Shown: positions 34,502-47,553, counted from the stretch's first letter. The stretch is DNA of 64,000 bases from Campanula takesimana (GCA_026119855.1 JAOWBW010000049.1:291001-355000), one strand, 5' to 3'. Translations and numbers: made by a program. Notes: generated from the sequence alone by a model not told the origin.

Positions 34502-35033
34502 TATATCTTATGGTAAAACTAATTTCCCTCGAACCTACTCAAAAAATAAATGAAAATACTATCATGCAGAATTGCATATGGATAACGAAAAAGAGATACT
34601 AGTATTATCAATTTTTTGAGATGGAATATTTTACCCAAATTAAACAACATCAATCCAAACAGGGCCAAAGCATCAAAATATTACACATATCAAAGTATAT
34701 ATAAAGTTTGTTTCCTTTATTTATTTGCCCATATTTTCTTTTTCATATTTACTCCAACACAAGCCCAAGAACTAAAGAGAAAAAACACCCCCTCTTTCAC
34801 CCAAAACTCAGAAAGTAAAATGGCAAAACACCAAGCTACTTCTTCACTACTCCCAGCTCTTCAGCTTCCATTACACATAACTACTTATAAGTAAATCTCA
34901 TTCCCCAAAACTCAATTTAACTCCCCTTCCTTTAACCTTCTTTTCGCACTCTCTTCGTCCCTGCATTGTATATATGTATATGTGTATCTATATATCCACG
35001 AGCTTGCCGCCTTCCATGGCATTTCTGAGTTGC
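34502..35033. other. NRP 3' flank
   Basis: AT-rich stretch containing the 3' UTR of the minus-strand NRP gene. Nothing else recognised. Confidence 0.5.
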
Positions 35034-37399
35034 TTACTTGTTCTCTTCGAATATGTCCAATAGAGATAAGGCCTGCATAATTCCATTACAAACATAGCCT
35101 CAGCAAAACGAAACAACGATCGATATATACACAGAAAGTGCATAAAGTGTAGGAATCTACCTCTGGGATGTTTAGTTCGAGACGGAACTTAGGACCATCA
35201 TAATGGTGAAGAATTGGCCTGAATGAGTCCTCTTCTAATGGCTCACATACTTTCCGTGTCATAACTCGCACCTATAGTAAGTAATGATAGTAAAATGGTA
35301 AGACAACAATTAACAATAATATACTAGCAATAACAAACTTGAATTTCAAAGCTACTGGGATTAAAGACAGTCGGAAACAATACTCCCTCAGTCCCTAAAT
35401 GAATGTCAAAAAAAATGCTCTTGATTAATCGGAGTAAATTTAATTTTTTTTGGACATTTTTGAAAAGCAGATTGTCATATCCAATTGAGTAAAAAGCAAG
35501 GTTCTAAAAAACGCTAGGCGCCGCAGGGGCGCCTAGCGCCTAGGCGGGATCTAGGCGGGGCCGAGAATTCAAAAATAACTATAATATCCTAGACGGGACC
35601 TAGGTGTTTCATGAATGCCTAGCGCCTAGGCGGGGTCTTTTAGAACACTGAGTAAAAGACTCTTAAAGGAACTGGACATAAGAAATACCTGTGCAGGGAA
35701 ACGAGATTCACCGGGATTCTTCTTATCTTCCCAGGCTGATGGATCAATGTTGGTCCCACCAAAGCTCGCAGCCTGGATTAACAGTTTCAATGTTAGCTTA
35801 GCACTATCAAGTTCTCATCAATAATTAAGTGAAAAAGAAATTTATGATTTTTTTATTTTTTTTTTAAAGTTGGACTGAGAAATCCATATCACCAAACACT
35901 ACCAACCGTAAAAAGAAGGCAATAAAAGAACTCATCCACCCACCCACCGAAAAGTTCTAACCTAATTAACCAACTTCGAGAAAAGCGTGTCATTACACTA
36001 GAGCTTAAGGAAAGGGTGAGAAACAAACCTCGAATACTCCATGGAGTTGGTGTGTGGAATAATTGTAAAGGAAAAGTGGCAAGCCGGGTGTGATTTGCCT
36101 GACTGAGTCTCGGTAGCGTGGAGGAAGACCTGCCAAATTGATCAGCAAGTGACTCGAGTTAGATGATTTATGATTCATTGCAACAACTAAAACAGCAACA
36201 TCTATGTAATTTTCTCTGAACATTCAACCTTTGATTGAACCAATTCACCGAAGGACAATGATACACATAGCGAAAACTATAATAGTGAAACTCTGTTATC
36301 CGTTCGATGAGTTTTTATCAGTAGGGTCCACAAAGATCTGTTACAATCGAACGAATTACAAGAGTTTCACTTTGCGTTTTCACTATACATATCATTATCC
36401 TTCACGAAATAAATCAATCCCAGTTATCCTCAAAAAAAATCATACTCAAATGAGCAATACTAAGAAACCAAATAATTACAGAATTTTGGTCACAAAATCA
36501 GTGGAGGTGGTTACTAACTGGAGTTCAACCATTCAAAGATGGATCTAGAATCTGGAAAGCCAATTTTCAATTTATGATTTCAGCAAATGCTTTACAATTG
36601 TTAATCTATGGATTAGAATTAATCAAATTCATCCCTGTTCAAACAGCATAATCATACTAAATCAAAATAATTTAACTTTACTCAAATTCCTAAGGACGAA
36701 CACAATATTCAAACGGGAGTCTTAATTTTTGCAGGCAAATGAACTTCAGTTCAATAAAAACGTACCAAAAAGTTCCCGCTGGAGATTTTCTTGCATGGTA
36801 TCATTGTTGCAGACGAAAATATAGCCACCGACGGTCTCATTTCTCGGCAAAGATTCCGACGGCGGCAGCGTCTTAAACCTCTTATCGACACTATTCTTCT
36901 CTTTCTCATTGTTGTTATTGTTGTTGCTATTGTTGTTGTTGTGATGCTTCTTGTTCTTCCCATTCTTACTCCCGTGAAAATGGTGATGATCGTTCTCCAC
37001 TTTCCCATTCACACTCTTTGAATTCAACCCCCTGGGAGTGAAATTGACATTGTCGAGGTTGAAATTGGATGAGGGCTTCGAGTATATTCCTTTGTTGAAT
37101 CCGCCGTTGATGCCAAACTGACCGGATAAATTCTGGGTTGACCCGGTCAAGATGTCTGATGATGAGGAACCCATCTTCCAATCGAAGTTGAACCCATTAA
37201 AATCCGACTTGGGGACACTCTGATTAGGCAGATTAGTGACGTCGCCGCCGACCCGGATGTCGAAATTCCGGCGATTCTCAGGGCGCTTGGAGTAGGAGCT
37301 ACTCCAGATAGAATCATTGAGGGATAGGTTAGAAAGGGTATTGGTTTCGACGCGGAGTTGGTCGCTGAATTTCCAGAAAGATGATTGATTGTTCTCCAT
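35034..37399 (-). CDS. NRP1: Asn-rich protein with DCD domain (NRP)
   Basis: Five exons on the minus strand: 37399-36766, 36129-36029, 35772-35689, 35271-35161 and 35072-35034. All are GT-AG; the product is 322 aa. It opens with MENNQSSFWKFSDQLRVET and SIWSSSYSKRPENRRNFD, conserved in plant NRPs, then a long polar segment with an Asn run near residues 150-165. From about residue 190 it carries the DCD (development and cell death) domain: GGYIFVCNNDTMQENLQREL, LPPRYRDSVRQITPGLPLFL and RPILHHYDGPKFRLEL. NRPs of the soybean NRP-A/B and Arabidopsis At5g42050 type act in ER-stress and osmotic-stress cell-death signalling; that role is transferred from the family. A hAT-like MITE sits in intron 3, and a (GA)n tract lies in the upstream region. 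Confidence 0.95.
35495..35648. mobile_element. hAT-like MITE in NRP intron 3
   Basis: Ends contain ggttctaaaaaacgctaggc and its imperfect inverse (cggggtcttttagaac), with repeated ctaggcg words inside. The 9-mer tgagtaaaa occurs on both sides (35486-35494 and 35649-35657), an 8-9 bp target duplication. 154 bp. Confidence 0.7.
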
Positions 37400-37605
37400 G
37401 TTTGGATGAATTTGAGTTTAATTTGATCACTGTGTTGGATTGGATTATGGTGGTGAGAGAGGAAAAGGGTAAGGGTTTGGAGGGTATATATGAATATGAA
37501 TGGGGAGAGAAAATTGGGGAAGTTTCCGGGAAAAAGAGAGGTGGCGTGTAGAATTGTCAAAGGAGAGGGAAAGGGTGAGTGGGAATGACGCCATAAACGC
37601 GTTTA

Positions 37606-37648
<43 letters not shown>

Positions 37649-37774
37649 TGGGGATGGTGTCTAAACTCTAGAGAGACTCTGAAGAGTGGGGGAGTTACAC
37701 ACAAGTCACAACCTTAATTGGAGGAGTTACAAAAAAAAAAAAAAAAAAAAAAAAAAGTTGACATATCCATTATA
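37400..37774. other. NRP upstream region with (GA)n and poly(A)
   Basis: Holds the NRP 5' UTR and promoter. A (GA)n run spans about 37608-37645 and an A tract 37732-37756. No other feature seen. Confidence 0.6.
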
Positions 37775-38087
37775 CTTCATCCGTCTCAGTTTAAGGTTTT
37801 TAGTTTGACTATACACGCTTATTAAAAAACTAAGGCAAAAACAAAGAAAATAAATCAACCAAATATAGAGAGTGAATGATATAAATGTCCAAAATACTAT
37901 TCATGAAGCAAGCGGGTGAAAATAAGTTAGGAATGTAATGGTTTTTTTTAATTAAATGAACCTTTTGAGGGTAAGATTCTCTAAAGCACTTTTCATTCTT
38001 TTCCATTTATGGAATAAAGCAAATAGGAACCTTAAACTGGGACAGACTAAAAAGAAAAGTAAGAACCTTAAACTGAGACGGAGGGAG
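37775..38087. repeat. Stowaway-like MITE
   Basis: Left end cttcatccgtctcagtttaa, right end ttaaactgagacggagggag, flanked by TA. The right end occurs twice in a row (38034-38052 and 38068-38087), as if duplicated. Confidence 0.8.
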
Positions 38088-38348
38088 TATATTTTTTTTT
38101 AATCCAAATATCCTAATGAATACCATTTCATCTACTAGAAATAGAATTTTAGTAAACATGATTATATTTTGACCAATTATTTTAAATAATTATTTAAATG
38201 TAAAATTTAAAATTCGTTATTAAGCGTATCATTAATCGTGATATAATAACAATTTTTTAATTTTCTTATATTTTTCAGATTATTTGATCGAAATATAATC
38301 AAATTTATTAAAATTTTAATTTGTGCGGGACATTAGGGAAATATGCTA

Positions 38349-38604
38349 CTCTCTCTGTCTCGGTTTAATGTTCTTAGTTTAACTTTACACGCTTATTAGG
38401 AATCAAGACAAACTTAGGTCAAAAATGGTAGTGGGTGAAGGACATAATAGTCCATGCATAAAGTACATGGGTGAAAAGTAGATAGGTAAGCGATGGTTTT
38501 TTTTTTGTAATATATGAATTTTATGAGGGTAAAATCGTCCAAAACACTATTTATCATTTGCCATTTAAAGAATAAAGCAACTAAAAACCTTAAACTGTGA
38601 CATA

Positions 38605-38644
<40 letters not shown>

Positions 38645-38658
38645 GACGACGGAGGGAG
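38349..38658. repeat. Stowaway-like MITE with poly(A) expansion
   Basis: Left end ctctctctgtctcggtttaa, right end cctgagacgacggagggag, TA on the right. An A run of more than 30 bases lies near the right end. The Helitron at 38661 begins just beyond its right TA. Confidence 0.7.
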
Positions 38659-38660
38659 TA

Positions 38661-39571
38661 TCTATACTACAATAGAAAGCAAGAATAACCGTTTTACAAA
38701 GAGCGGCTGTGATTGAATCTCAGAAAATGATCTAACGGCCTAAAATTAATCTAAAATAACTCACTATCTCACTCCCCACGGTAGTTATGTAACCTCTCCA
38801 CTTCAAAAAAGAAAGCTTTCACTGATTTGGATTGGTACAGGGATTATTCAAAAAAAGGGACGGATACAAAAACATAAAAGAAATGCTAAAAAAAAATGGT
38901 CCTTAAGGTGATGCGTTTGGGTAACAAAAAAGAGAAAGTTGAGTTGAGGTTAGGGATTTTATGTGAGAGGACAAGTCGCCGTACCAGTGTGATTGAATCT
39001 CAGAAAATGATCTAACGGCCTAAAATTAATCTAAAATAACTCACTATCTCACTCCCCACGGTAGTTATGTAGCATCTCCACTTCAAAAAAGAAAGCTTTC
39101 ACTGATTTGGATTGGTACAGGGATTATTCAAAAAAAGGGACGGATACAAAAACATAATAGAAATGCTAAAAAAAATGGTCCTTTAAGGTGATGCGTTTGG
39201 GTAACAAAAAAGAGAAAGTTGAGTTGAGGTTAGGGATTTTATGTGAGAGGACAAGTCGCCGTGCCAGTGTGATTGAATCTCAGAAAATGATCTAACGGCC
39301 TAAAATTAATCTAAAATAACTCACTATCTCACTCCCCACGGTAGTTATGTAACCTCTCCACTTCAAAAAAGAAAGCTTTCACTGATTTGGATTGGTACAG
39401 GGATTATTCAAAAAAAAAAAGACGGATACAAAAACATAATAGAAATGCTAAAAAAAAAATGGTCCTTAAGGTGATGCGTTTGGGTAACAAAAAAGAGAAA
39501 GTTGAGTTGAGGTTAGGGATTTTATGTGAGAGGACAAGTCGTCGTGCCAGTGGCACGGGTAAAAATACTAG
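38661..39571 (+). mobile_element. Non-autonomous Helitron with three 280 bp repeats
   Basis: Starts tctatactacaatag after an A; ends with a hairpin (cgtgccagtggcacg), then ggtaaaaata, CTAG and a flanking T at 39572. Insertion between A and T with TC and CTAG ends fits Helitrons. The interior is three direct repeats with a period of 280 bp, starting at 38709, 38989 and 39269 at gtgattgaatctcagaaaat. No RepHel protein, so it would need a helper. Confidence 0.85.
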
Positions 39572-39686
39572 TAATAATAGTATTCATTATCACAGTTTTG
39601 AAATCTTGACCAAACTTTAATTAAGTTAACAAAATAAAGATGATAATACTTTTAATGAAGGGATTAACACATAAAATATATAAATA

Positions 39687-39942
39687 CTCCTTCCGTCCCA
39701 ATTTGAATTAAGACAAATTTTCACTTTTGGTGTGTAATTCGAATTAGGACAACCCAAAAATAGTAGTTTTTTATTTAATGGGACCCACATTCACACTCAC
39801 AACAATTTTTCACTCATTATTCTCTACCCCACTTTCTCTCTCCTACTTCACTTTCCATACTTACAATACTTACTCCACTAACAATTTTGTCTAAAACCCC
39901 GTGCTCAACTTAAAAGTCTTAATTCGGTTGGGACGAAGGGAG
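39687..39942. repeat. Stowaway-like MITE
   Basis: Left end ctccttccgtcccaatttga, right end cggttgggacgaagggag, flanked by TA. 256 bp. Confidence 0.8.
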
Positions 39943-41584
39943 TATATGGTTTATTCTAAAATAATCAATGTATATTTTGGATTTATTAGATTATCTAGAA
40001 AGCTAAGCAAAGGGAAAAGGCCAAATATCTAGAAGGTGTACTAAATGGATATTCTTGTGAAGTTGATTATGTTCACATTCACATTGCCTTTTTTTGCTTA
40101 GTAAGTAAGGTAAGCAGCCTCCTCTCTATTGACACGTGCCTTGCTGCTTGTCACGTGTATTGCACTTCATGGCTCGGTCGGTTACTTCTTATTGGGCCTC
40201 GACACCGGACCTAAATAGGCCTCGTCACCTTCATTGTGGGCCACTTGGCTTCGCCACCACTACACCAAGTCCAAAACTAAGCCCATACTTGAATTTGACA
40301 TTTTCAAATTGACTTATATTCTTGTATTTTCTTATTTCTTAAAAATTATTCAGTTATTAGTTCGACAACAAAAAAAAAAAAAAAAAAATCAGCATTACAA
40401 ACACCAATCTTGTGAAAAAATATTTTCCTAAATAATAAAAATTTGGTTTTTATTTTAATGTAGTTTAAATTATGAAATTGTATCCTTAAAAGTTCAATAT
40501 TTTTTTAAAAAAATAAATAAAATGAAGTTGTGTTGTCGGTTAAATGAAGGTACAAAGAAATAAATATTAATGTTATTTCTCTCTAAATCTCTTTTTTTTT
40601 TTTTTTTTTTTCCAAGTTGGGGGAAGGCGAGTGGGACATTTTAACGATTTGAATTGAGAGATGAAGAATGGATCAGTGATAGCAAAACTTGTTGAAAGAA
40701 TGAATCAACGATGATTAATTGGGCTTAGATTTAGATAGGATGGTGGTCCAAAACGGCACACTCCCTACCACGTGGGCTCTCTAGAAATTAATGATATTTT
40801 GACATATTCTTCACTTGTACTACAATTTCTCCAAGTCCATAATTATTTATTTCCACATTTTCTACAATGCTTTCAACCATCTTTGACATGGTTATTCCTT
40901 ATAGCTATCATATCATGACCATTATTCCTTAGTCTTATTAAATTTTTGTTATCTTTAATAATATATTTAATAATAATTTTAAAAAACTTATGTGCATGCT
41001 TAAATTTTTACGAGGACGATTCAATTTTATATATTCCCTCCGTCCCAAAATAATCTTTACAGTTTTTTCGCCGTTACTACAATGGTTTTTTTTTTAGCAA
41101 CAATTTTAGATTAAACTCAATAGTACTAATGAAAATTTAAAACTCGTTATTGATACACCATCAACAATACGATCAATAACATGTTTTAAATTATTATTAA
41201 GATAATTAAATCAACATAAAATCAAGACGGTTGTGCTTTTTGAAATCAAATATGAACACAAAAGTACGGACGGCCCATGAGCGGCGCTGGTGGGGAGAGG
41301 AGAGAAGGGAAAACTGAAGACGGGCGAGGGGATCTGGTGGTGGGGGGCGGATTGAGAAGGAGCGATGGAGGGGGTCCGGGACGCCATGGAGGAGAGGAGT
41401 TGGGGAGGGAGACGGTGGGTTTTTATGCATATTGGCTTCGGGTGAGGGGTAATTCTATTAGATCGTGTTTCTATTTACAACTACAAGACCCAAAGTTTAA
41501 ATTTGAGCACTTAGCCTCTTATACTTCCATATAATCATTGAGTCCATGCCATGTCAGCAATGACACTACCATGTAACCAAAATT
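39943..41584. other. No gene recognised; MITE fragment
   Basis: 1.6 kb of mostly AT-rich DNA. A Stowaway-like left end (ttccctccgtcccaaaataa) stands at 41035 without a matching right end. A purine-rich patch at 41277-41440 keeps frames open on both strands, but they carry no recognisable domain. Confidence 0.45.
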
Positions 41585-42413
41585 GGGGTAATATTAAATA
41601 CAAGGCACATTACATACAAGACATGAGTAAATTACATAACTACCCTCATATATATACTCCAAACCCTCATTTGTTTTCATTTTAAACAAACACTCCATCT
41701 CTCCCTCCCTCCAAACAGCGACCAAGACGCCGACATCCGCCAACGCCGACTTCCGCCACCACTTCACCATTTGCTGGCAACAATGAACAATTGCTGAAAT
41801 TTTCAAAACACACTAACAAAGAAGTTCAACAATAGTGTTTCTAAACAAGAACCCAAGATTGCTAAAAAAAAAAAAAAAAAGAACCCAGAACATACTTTTA
41901 TGAACGAGAAATTGAAACCAAATTCAAAAAATTAAAGCCAAAATCCGGAAATTAAAACCCTAAATTTCAAAGGTTGAAGCCCCATATCAAAAACTGAAAA
42001 CACACATCCGAAATCGAATCCATATCGAGCCCATATTTGTGTGTAAAGGGCTATGTTTTACCTTTGCTTCATGTTGATTTCTAGGGTTTTCGGCTGATTC
42101 GATTGAATAAATCAATTGTTAAAAACTGTTTATTTCGTGTCTATTTAGGTGAAATACATGCTGTTATTTCGTGTAAAAGTTGGTGAAATGCACTATTATA
42201 TTTCGTGTACAATTGGGTGAAACTTAGTGCATGATTTCGTATAAAACCATATGAAACAAACAACTTCAACATTTTCCATATTTCGTGTAAACCTGTGCGA
42301 AATAATCAAATTATTTCGTAAGCGCGTACACGAAACACGCGTATCCGGGTAAGGGCATTTTTGGCATTATTGTGCCTTGTACACAATGGTGCCTTGTATT
42401 TAGAATTCGCCCC
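41585..42413. mobile_element. TIR element, possibly Mutator-like
   Basis: Left end ggggtaatattaaatacaag; right end cttgtatttagaattcgccc is its imperfect inverse. The hexamer aaaatt flanks both sides (41579-41584 and 42414-42419), shorter than the usual 9 bp. Inside, the word atttcgtgtaaa recurs several times between 42130 and 42310. No transposase. It ends about 600 bp upstream of the first accD chimera. Confidence 0.55.
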
Positions 42414-43019
42414 AAAATTGATTGCATCACATGCCACGTCACCGTATTTAATGAATAAATGGATATCAGTGTAACAGTCTCACAAATACATACAATAAAG
42501 ATTAAATCGGGAAAAAAATTAGTGACCAAAAGAAAAAAAATGTATACACTAGGAACGAAAAGGATATTTAAGAAGGAAAAAAAAAAAGGAAACTTAGAAT
42601 TTTTCCTTAATCCAGAGTTTGGCATTAAATGAGAGAAAATTACATACAACTATATTTGTTTTAGATTTTGTTCCTTTCTTTCCTCCCAATTCCTCTCAGT
42701 TTTGAGATTTTAAGGCGTTAGTCGACTTGATGATGGACTAACTTGATAAAATATGAGGGGGCGATTAAGACAACGAGGAAAATGGGGGGACTTGATTAAT
42801 GGAGACTGAACACATTTTACCAAGCCACAAACCTCGTCAGTTTCGTTAACATCTTCGATCTCATCGCCATAGCTGTCGTCAATCTATTTGACGGAGTTTC
42901 CAAACCTCTACCTGATCCGAATTAAACTTCCCTTTTCTCTCTCATAACGCCAAATCTCGATCTCTCTCTCTCAATCGAAGAACAAGATTCATTCTTTTGA
43001 TTCAATTTTGTAGAGATTA
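42414..43019 (+). promoter_or_regulatory. Upstream region and 5' UTR of the first accD chimera
   Basis: From about 42845 the sequence resembles the leader of the second chimera at 50085-50225: both contain ttcgatctcatcgccat and, after a pyrimidine-rich stretch, a version of ccaacctxxxcctgatccgaa. The shared leader shows that the promoters of the two genes came from one duplication. A CT-rich tract follows at about 42945-42975. Confidence 0.6.
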
Positions 43020-45585
43020 ATGGCGGGCGTGGCTGCTACTATGCTTGAATGTAGTGGGTTTGGATCAATTCAAAGTAAGCCCTTTCCTTCATTCTTCAAT
43101 TCTTAATTTCATATCGTTATTCAAATCTGATCAATGTATTGATTTGTTTTTAAATTTACAAATTATTGTGCATTCTGGAAATTTGTTTTCCTAATTTGAC
43201 TGCAATTGCATTGAAATTGTGATCCCTAAATAACCATAGTCCAACGTCCGACCTTTAGGAATTTACATTGCCATTTGTAACTGGAAATGAATTATGAACC
43301 TGTATATTTTGCTGTGAAATGATTATATCAACTTTGTTTGTAGGCATCTGTTGTCATTATACGTATTTAGTTATCATGCTCTGATTTTCAATGGCGAAGC
43401 TAGAATTTTTTTCCAAGGGGTCAAGATTGCTTAAGGATAAATTAAGATCTACTCGTACTTAATAATATAGATTTTCGGAACTGAGAGGGTCGAGATGATA
43501 TCATAGTATAAGTTTTACCACAAATAAAGGGGTCAAAATTGACAAATTTAGTGTTTGTAGGGTACCTTTTAAAATTTTACAGGTACTAAAATGAATTTTC
43601 CAAAAAATTAAGGGGGTCGAGTGACCCCCTTGGCCTTAAGGTAGCCTCGCCACTGTTTATGCTGCATTGTTCACGTCTTTATATTTGCTTAATATGTTGG
43701 GATAGTGGTAAAGTATACCTGCCTATAATTGAACTCACGTTTTCTTTTTAAGAATAATACTAGGGGCACAAAAAAGTCACAAAATCCTAGGTGTCATGAT
43801 TTTATTGGTGTTTTTAAGTAGAGTGTAGCGGGTCCATTATCGATGCAACCAATAAAATATCGGCACCTCATGTTGTGAGCAAGATTTTGTGAGCTTATTT
43901 TGTGCCCCTAGCATTGCTCTTTCTTTAAGTATGTGCATGAACTAGAGTTTCGGCATGTACGTATGTTCAGGCTATGAGAAGTGAGTTCTTGGCTTAGAAA
44001 AGTAGTAGTCTGGTTTATGGTGTGTCAAGAAAAAGGCCAAGGACTAAATGGGACTTTCTAGAAAAAGCTTCCTGAGAATCATATAATCTTTTTGGGATTA
44101 GTATGTTATATTGTACAGTACTCCCTCCGTCCCAAAATGATCTTCATACTTTTTTCATTGTTATTGCAAAGGAACTTTGAGCAATAATTTTAGATTGGTT
44201 TAGTTATCCTAATGGAAATCTAAAACTTGCTATTGATAGTATTGTTGATGGTGTATCAGTAACGAGTTTCAGATTTTTATTAGTATAATTTAATCAATAT
44301 AAAATTATTGCTTAAAGTTCCTTCGCAATAACAATGAAAAAAAAATATGAATATAATTTTTGGACGGAGGGAGTATTATATAAGCCTCAGCATTATGTAT
44401 TACTAATTGTAGGGGTGGAGACTAGAAATGTTATACAAGCCCATTCCTAAATGAATGTTTGAATTTACTCTTGATAGAGAGCAAATTTGGACGTTCATTC
44501 ATTTTTGGATGGAGGGAGTAAATGTGTAACTAAATCAAGACAAAGCGAGTTACGTAGGAGTCTTGGTTAATTTATTCAAGTACAAGCTCAACTTACCAAC
44601 TGACATTGCTCGTACATACTCAATTACTCCTATCATACACGCATATACGAGTATATTGTATTCATAGTCACTAATATGGAGTATATTGTTTCAGACTTTT
44701 GTAGTCAACATTTGCAAAATGCTTCGTCGTTCTCATTCCACTCTCCACCTCTATTCTCTCACAACTGATCTCAAGAGAGTTCCCTCTCTCCAAAATGCCT
44801 CCTTATAATGTGTAGTCAATATAGGAAGATGATGCTACTAAAGAAGCATGATAATGCACTTTTTTGTATGTCTGGTAAAGGAGGAGGGGTAAACCAGCAT
44901 ATTTTTTTGGTGTGTGTGTGTGTGTGTGTCTGTAAAACAAATGGTAGACATTTGCATTAGCTAATGTCATTGTGTACTGACTTCTGCCATTTCAAATGAG
45001 GCGTTATATAGCTAATGTTGGATTGTGTCTTAAAATAACATGATCCAAACTCTACCCTTCATCTTACTTGAATAATCTGATGTATTGAAATCCGTGTTTT
45101 CCATATTCTCAGCTCAAAGATGCAGGAAAATCAAAGCTATGGCCTCTCTCAACGTTTCAAGAATGAAAACGGGAGTCTCAGTTGGGTCAGGAACAGGTGT
45201 AGAATCTTTAATTCAAAAAAGATGCAAGACTTCCGTCCCCATTTCTACATCTCGTGCTACCACAACTTATGCTGCTGTTCAAAAGATCAGAAGTGCATCT
45301 GAAAACGGGTCAGTTGAAGCTTCTCCTACCAGTCTTGTCAAGGAAGAGCTCCCTTCTGGTTTCGGGCATTTATGGACTCAGTGCAACTCTTGCTATGGTC
45401 TGAATTATAAAAAGCATCTGACAACAAAAATGTTCATCTGCGAGCATTGTAACGAGTATTTGAAGATGAGCAGTTCTGACAGAATTGACTTTTTGGTTGA
45501 GTCAACTACCTGGACTCCCTTGGATGAAGACATGATCTTTGTGGATACTTATGGATTCGAGTCTCAAAAATCAGCAACTCAGTGA
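43020..45585 (+). CDS. Nuclear chimeric gene: KASI-type presequence plus accD zinc-ribbon half
   Basis: Two exons, 43020-43074 (55 nt) and 45113-45585, GT-AG, 175 aa. Residues 1-38 form a Ser/Ala-rich, basic presequence (MAGVAATMLECSGFGSIQ, then QRCRKIKAMAS, compare KRCRKIRAMSS in the KASI downstream). Residues 39-72 are a reduced KASI exon 2 piece: TGVSVGSGTG, VESLIQK and ISTSRATTTY, where KASI has ISTACATANY, so the active-site Cys is gone. Residues 104-160 are accD: HLWTQCNSCYGLNYKK, the zinc ribbon C109/C112/C128/C131, KMSSSDRIDFL and LDEDM. It stops at residue 175, before the carboxyltransferase fold. Inferred role: plastid-targeted zinc-ribbon piece of the beta-carboxyltransferase of heteromeric acetyl-CoA carboxylase. 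AATAAA lies at 45846-45851. Structure is well supported; function needs its partner gene. Confidence 0.88.
43751..43919. repeat. MITE with AGCAATGCTA termini in accD chimera intron
   Basis: Left end with aataatactaggggcacaaa, right end with gtgcccctagcattgctct; same family as 5545-5725 and 49647-50010. Confidence 0.65.
44121..44373. repeat. Stowaway-like MITE in accD chimera intron
   Basis: Left end ctccctccgtcccaaaatga, right end tttttggacggagggag, flanked by TA. Subterminal words gcaaaggaactttgagcaat and its inverse are present. A short related remnant follows at about 44438-44519. Confidence 0.85.
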
Positions 45586-46523
45586 GTTGTAATGATCAAA
45601 AGAATGTTCGATACCTTGGTTCAAGATGTGCTGAGTTCCGCATTTATCTTTATAAAATGAAAAGATGTTGCTTCTGTAAAAGATCAGGCTAGCAAATTAG
45701 AAGAAGTCTGCAAGTTTCTGGAATTGTTTTCCTTTATATTTGTAGTGTGGATTTTGGCGCGGAGTTTATTTGGAGTTTGTTGGTTCTATTTTATTTTAGT
45801 TCGACTGTTTTCAGGCTTCCCAGTTTGGATCTGCTTTCTGTCGTTAATAAAACATTGTATTAGTTGACCCCTTTTTTTTTTTTTTTTGTCAAAATCTATA
45901 TTTATTAAAATAAAAGTCAAGGTAGAGTCTTTAGGTGGTGCCATGTGGACAAGTTTTGGGTATCCATAGTATTTTAATTAGGTGACTTTTCATTTTTCTC
46001 TTATTAGCTAAGCATTAATTAATTGTAATAGGTACTATATTTGTAGGTGACTATTATTATTAATAGTATTAGTTTATTATAATAGTTAACTATATAAGAT
46101 AACTATTACTATTAATAATATAAGTTAAGTATTTTAGTTACTATAAAGGGTAACTATTACTATTAATAGTATTAGTTAACTAGATAAGATAACTATTACT
46201 ATTAATAGTGTTAGTTAAATCTAAAAGTAATTATATAAAATAACTATTACTATTAATATTATTAGTTAATTGTAATAGTTAACTATATAACAGAATTATT
46301 ACTATTAGTAATATTAATTAAGTGTAATAGTTACTATATAAAGTAACTATTATTAACAATAATATTAACCAATTAGAATAGTTACAAGTATATTGTAACT
46401 ATTACTATTATTAATATTTTTTTGAAAAAAATTACTATTATTAGTATTAGTTACTATATATAGTAACTATTACTTTTAACTTATTATTTACGATAAAAGT
46501 TATTCCCTCCGTCTCAGGGTAAG

Positions 46524-46904
46524 TAGGGCTGTTATACGAACCGAGCTGGCTCGAGCTCGGCTCGTGAAAGCTCGAGGTGAAGCTCGAACCGATTGTCAAG
46601 CTCGTTTTTGTTATCGAGCCGACCGTGTTCGGCTCGTTTAACTCGTTAAAAGCTCGAGTTCGGCTCGATAAGCTCGTTAAGACCATATTTTTCTTTAAAA
46701 AATGTCTAAGCTCGAGCTCGGCTCGTTAAAACTCGAGTTCGATATCGACTGGAGTTGTTCGCGAGTAGCTCGCGAGCTCGATTCGACTCGAGCTCGAACA
46801 AGCAAGTGGGCTCGAGCTCGATAAAAGCTCGAGCTCGATAAGTTTTTAACGAGCTCGACACCCCAAAGCTCGACTCGACTCGGCTCGGCTCGTTTACAGC
46901 CCTA
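46524..46904. mobile_element. hAT-like MITE with GCTCGAGCTCGG arrays
   Basis: Ends tagggctgttatacgaaccg and, inverted, cgtttacagcccta. The hexamer ggtaag lies flush on both sides. The interior is packed with gctcgagctcgg and variants on both strands. Confidence 0.65.
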
Positions 46905-47027
46905 GGTAAGAGTCATACTTTCTATTTTGGTACATTCTAGAGTAAGAGTCTCTTTCCTAAAATGGCAAAGAATCTTTACTATTCATCACACCCATTCTCT
47001 CTCATACTTTACTTTTATATTCACAAC

Positions 47028-47553
47028 TAGGGATGGCCAAACCAGACCGGAACCGAAACCGAAAAGCCCGATACCGCCTTGAACTTTGACGAAAACCGGA
47101 ACCGTTTGTAACACGGGCCGGTTCCGGTTCATCCCCTCTGAAAATCGTGAACCGGCGGTTCCGAACCGCCATGAACCGCCTAGACCGAACCGGAACCATT
47201 AGCAAAACCTTTAGTTTCATCATAATTAACTGTTACTAACGGAGAGTTGACAAGAAAAGTTGAGTTTTGACTGAATTTTTAGCCAAATTCAGTGAATAAA
47301 AATAATAAAATTTTGTTGAGTATATAAAAGAAAAGAGGGACGGACCTCTTTAATTTTTTAAACATTTTTTCTATACCCTTTTGTAAAAAAAAATTGGCAA
47401 TAAAATATTATAATAATTGTTTTTTTTTTTGTTAAAAAATATTTTTTTTAAAAGGAAATTGTGGACCGGCGGTTCCGAACCGTAACCGGAAGAGAAACGG
47501 TTCGGTTACGGTTCAAGCTTTTCCAGAACCGGAACCGTGTTTGGTCATCCCTA
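47028..47553. mobile_element. hAT-like MITE with CCGGAACC arrays
   Basis: TIRs tagggatggccaaac and gtttggtcatccctа-type inverse at the right end. Flanking octamers ttcacaac and ctcacaac match at 7 of 8 positions. Both subterminal regions are filled with ccggaacc and ggttccg motifs. Confidence 0.75.

Noticed and set aside
36746..37181. Alternative frames inside NRP exon 1
   Set aside because: They overlap the Asn-rich coding segment out of frame and have no family match.
41206..41534. Gly- or Pro-rich open frames on both strands
   Set aside because: They come from a purine-rich patch with no start context, splice sites or recognisable domain.
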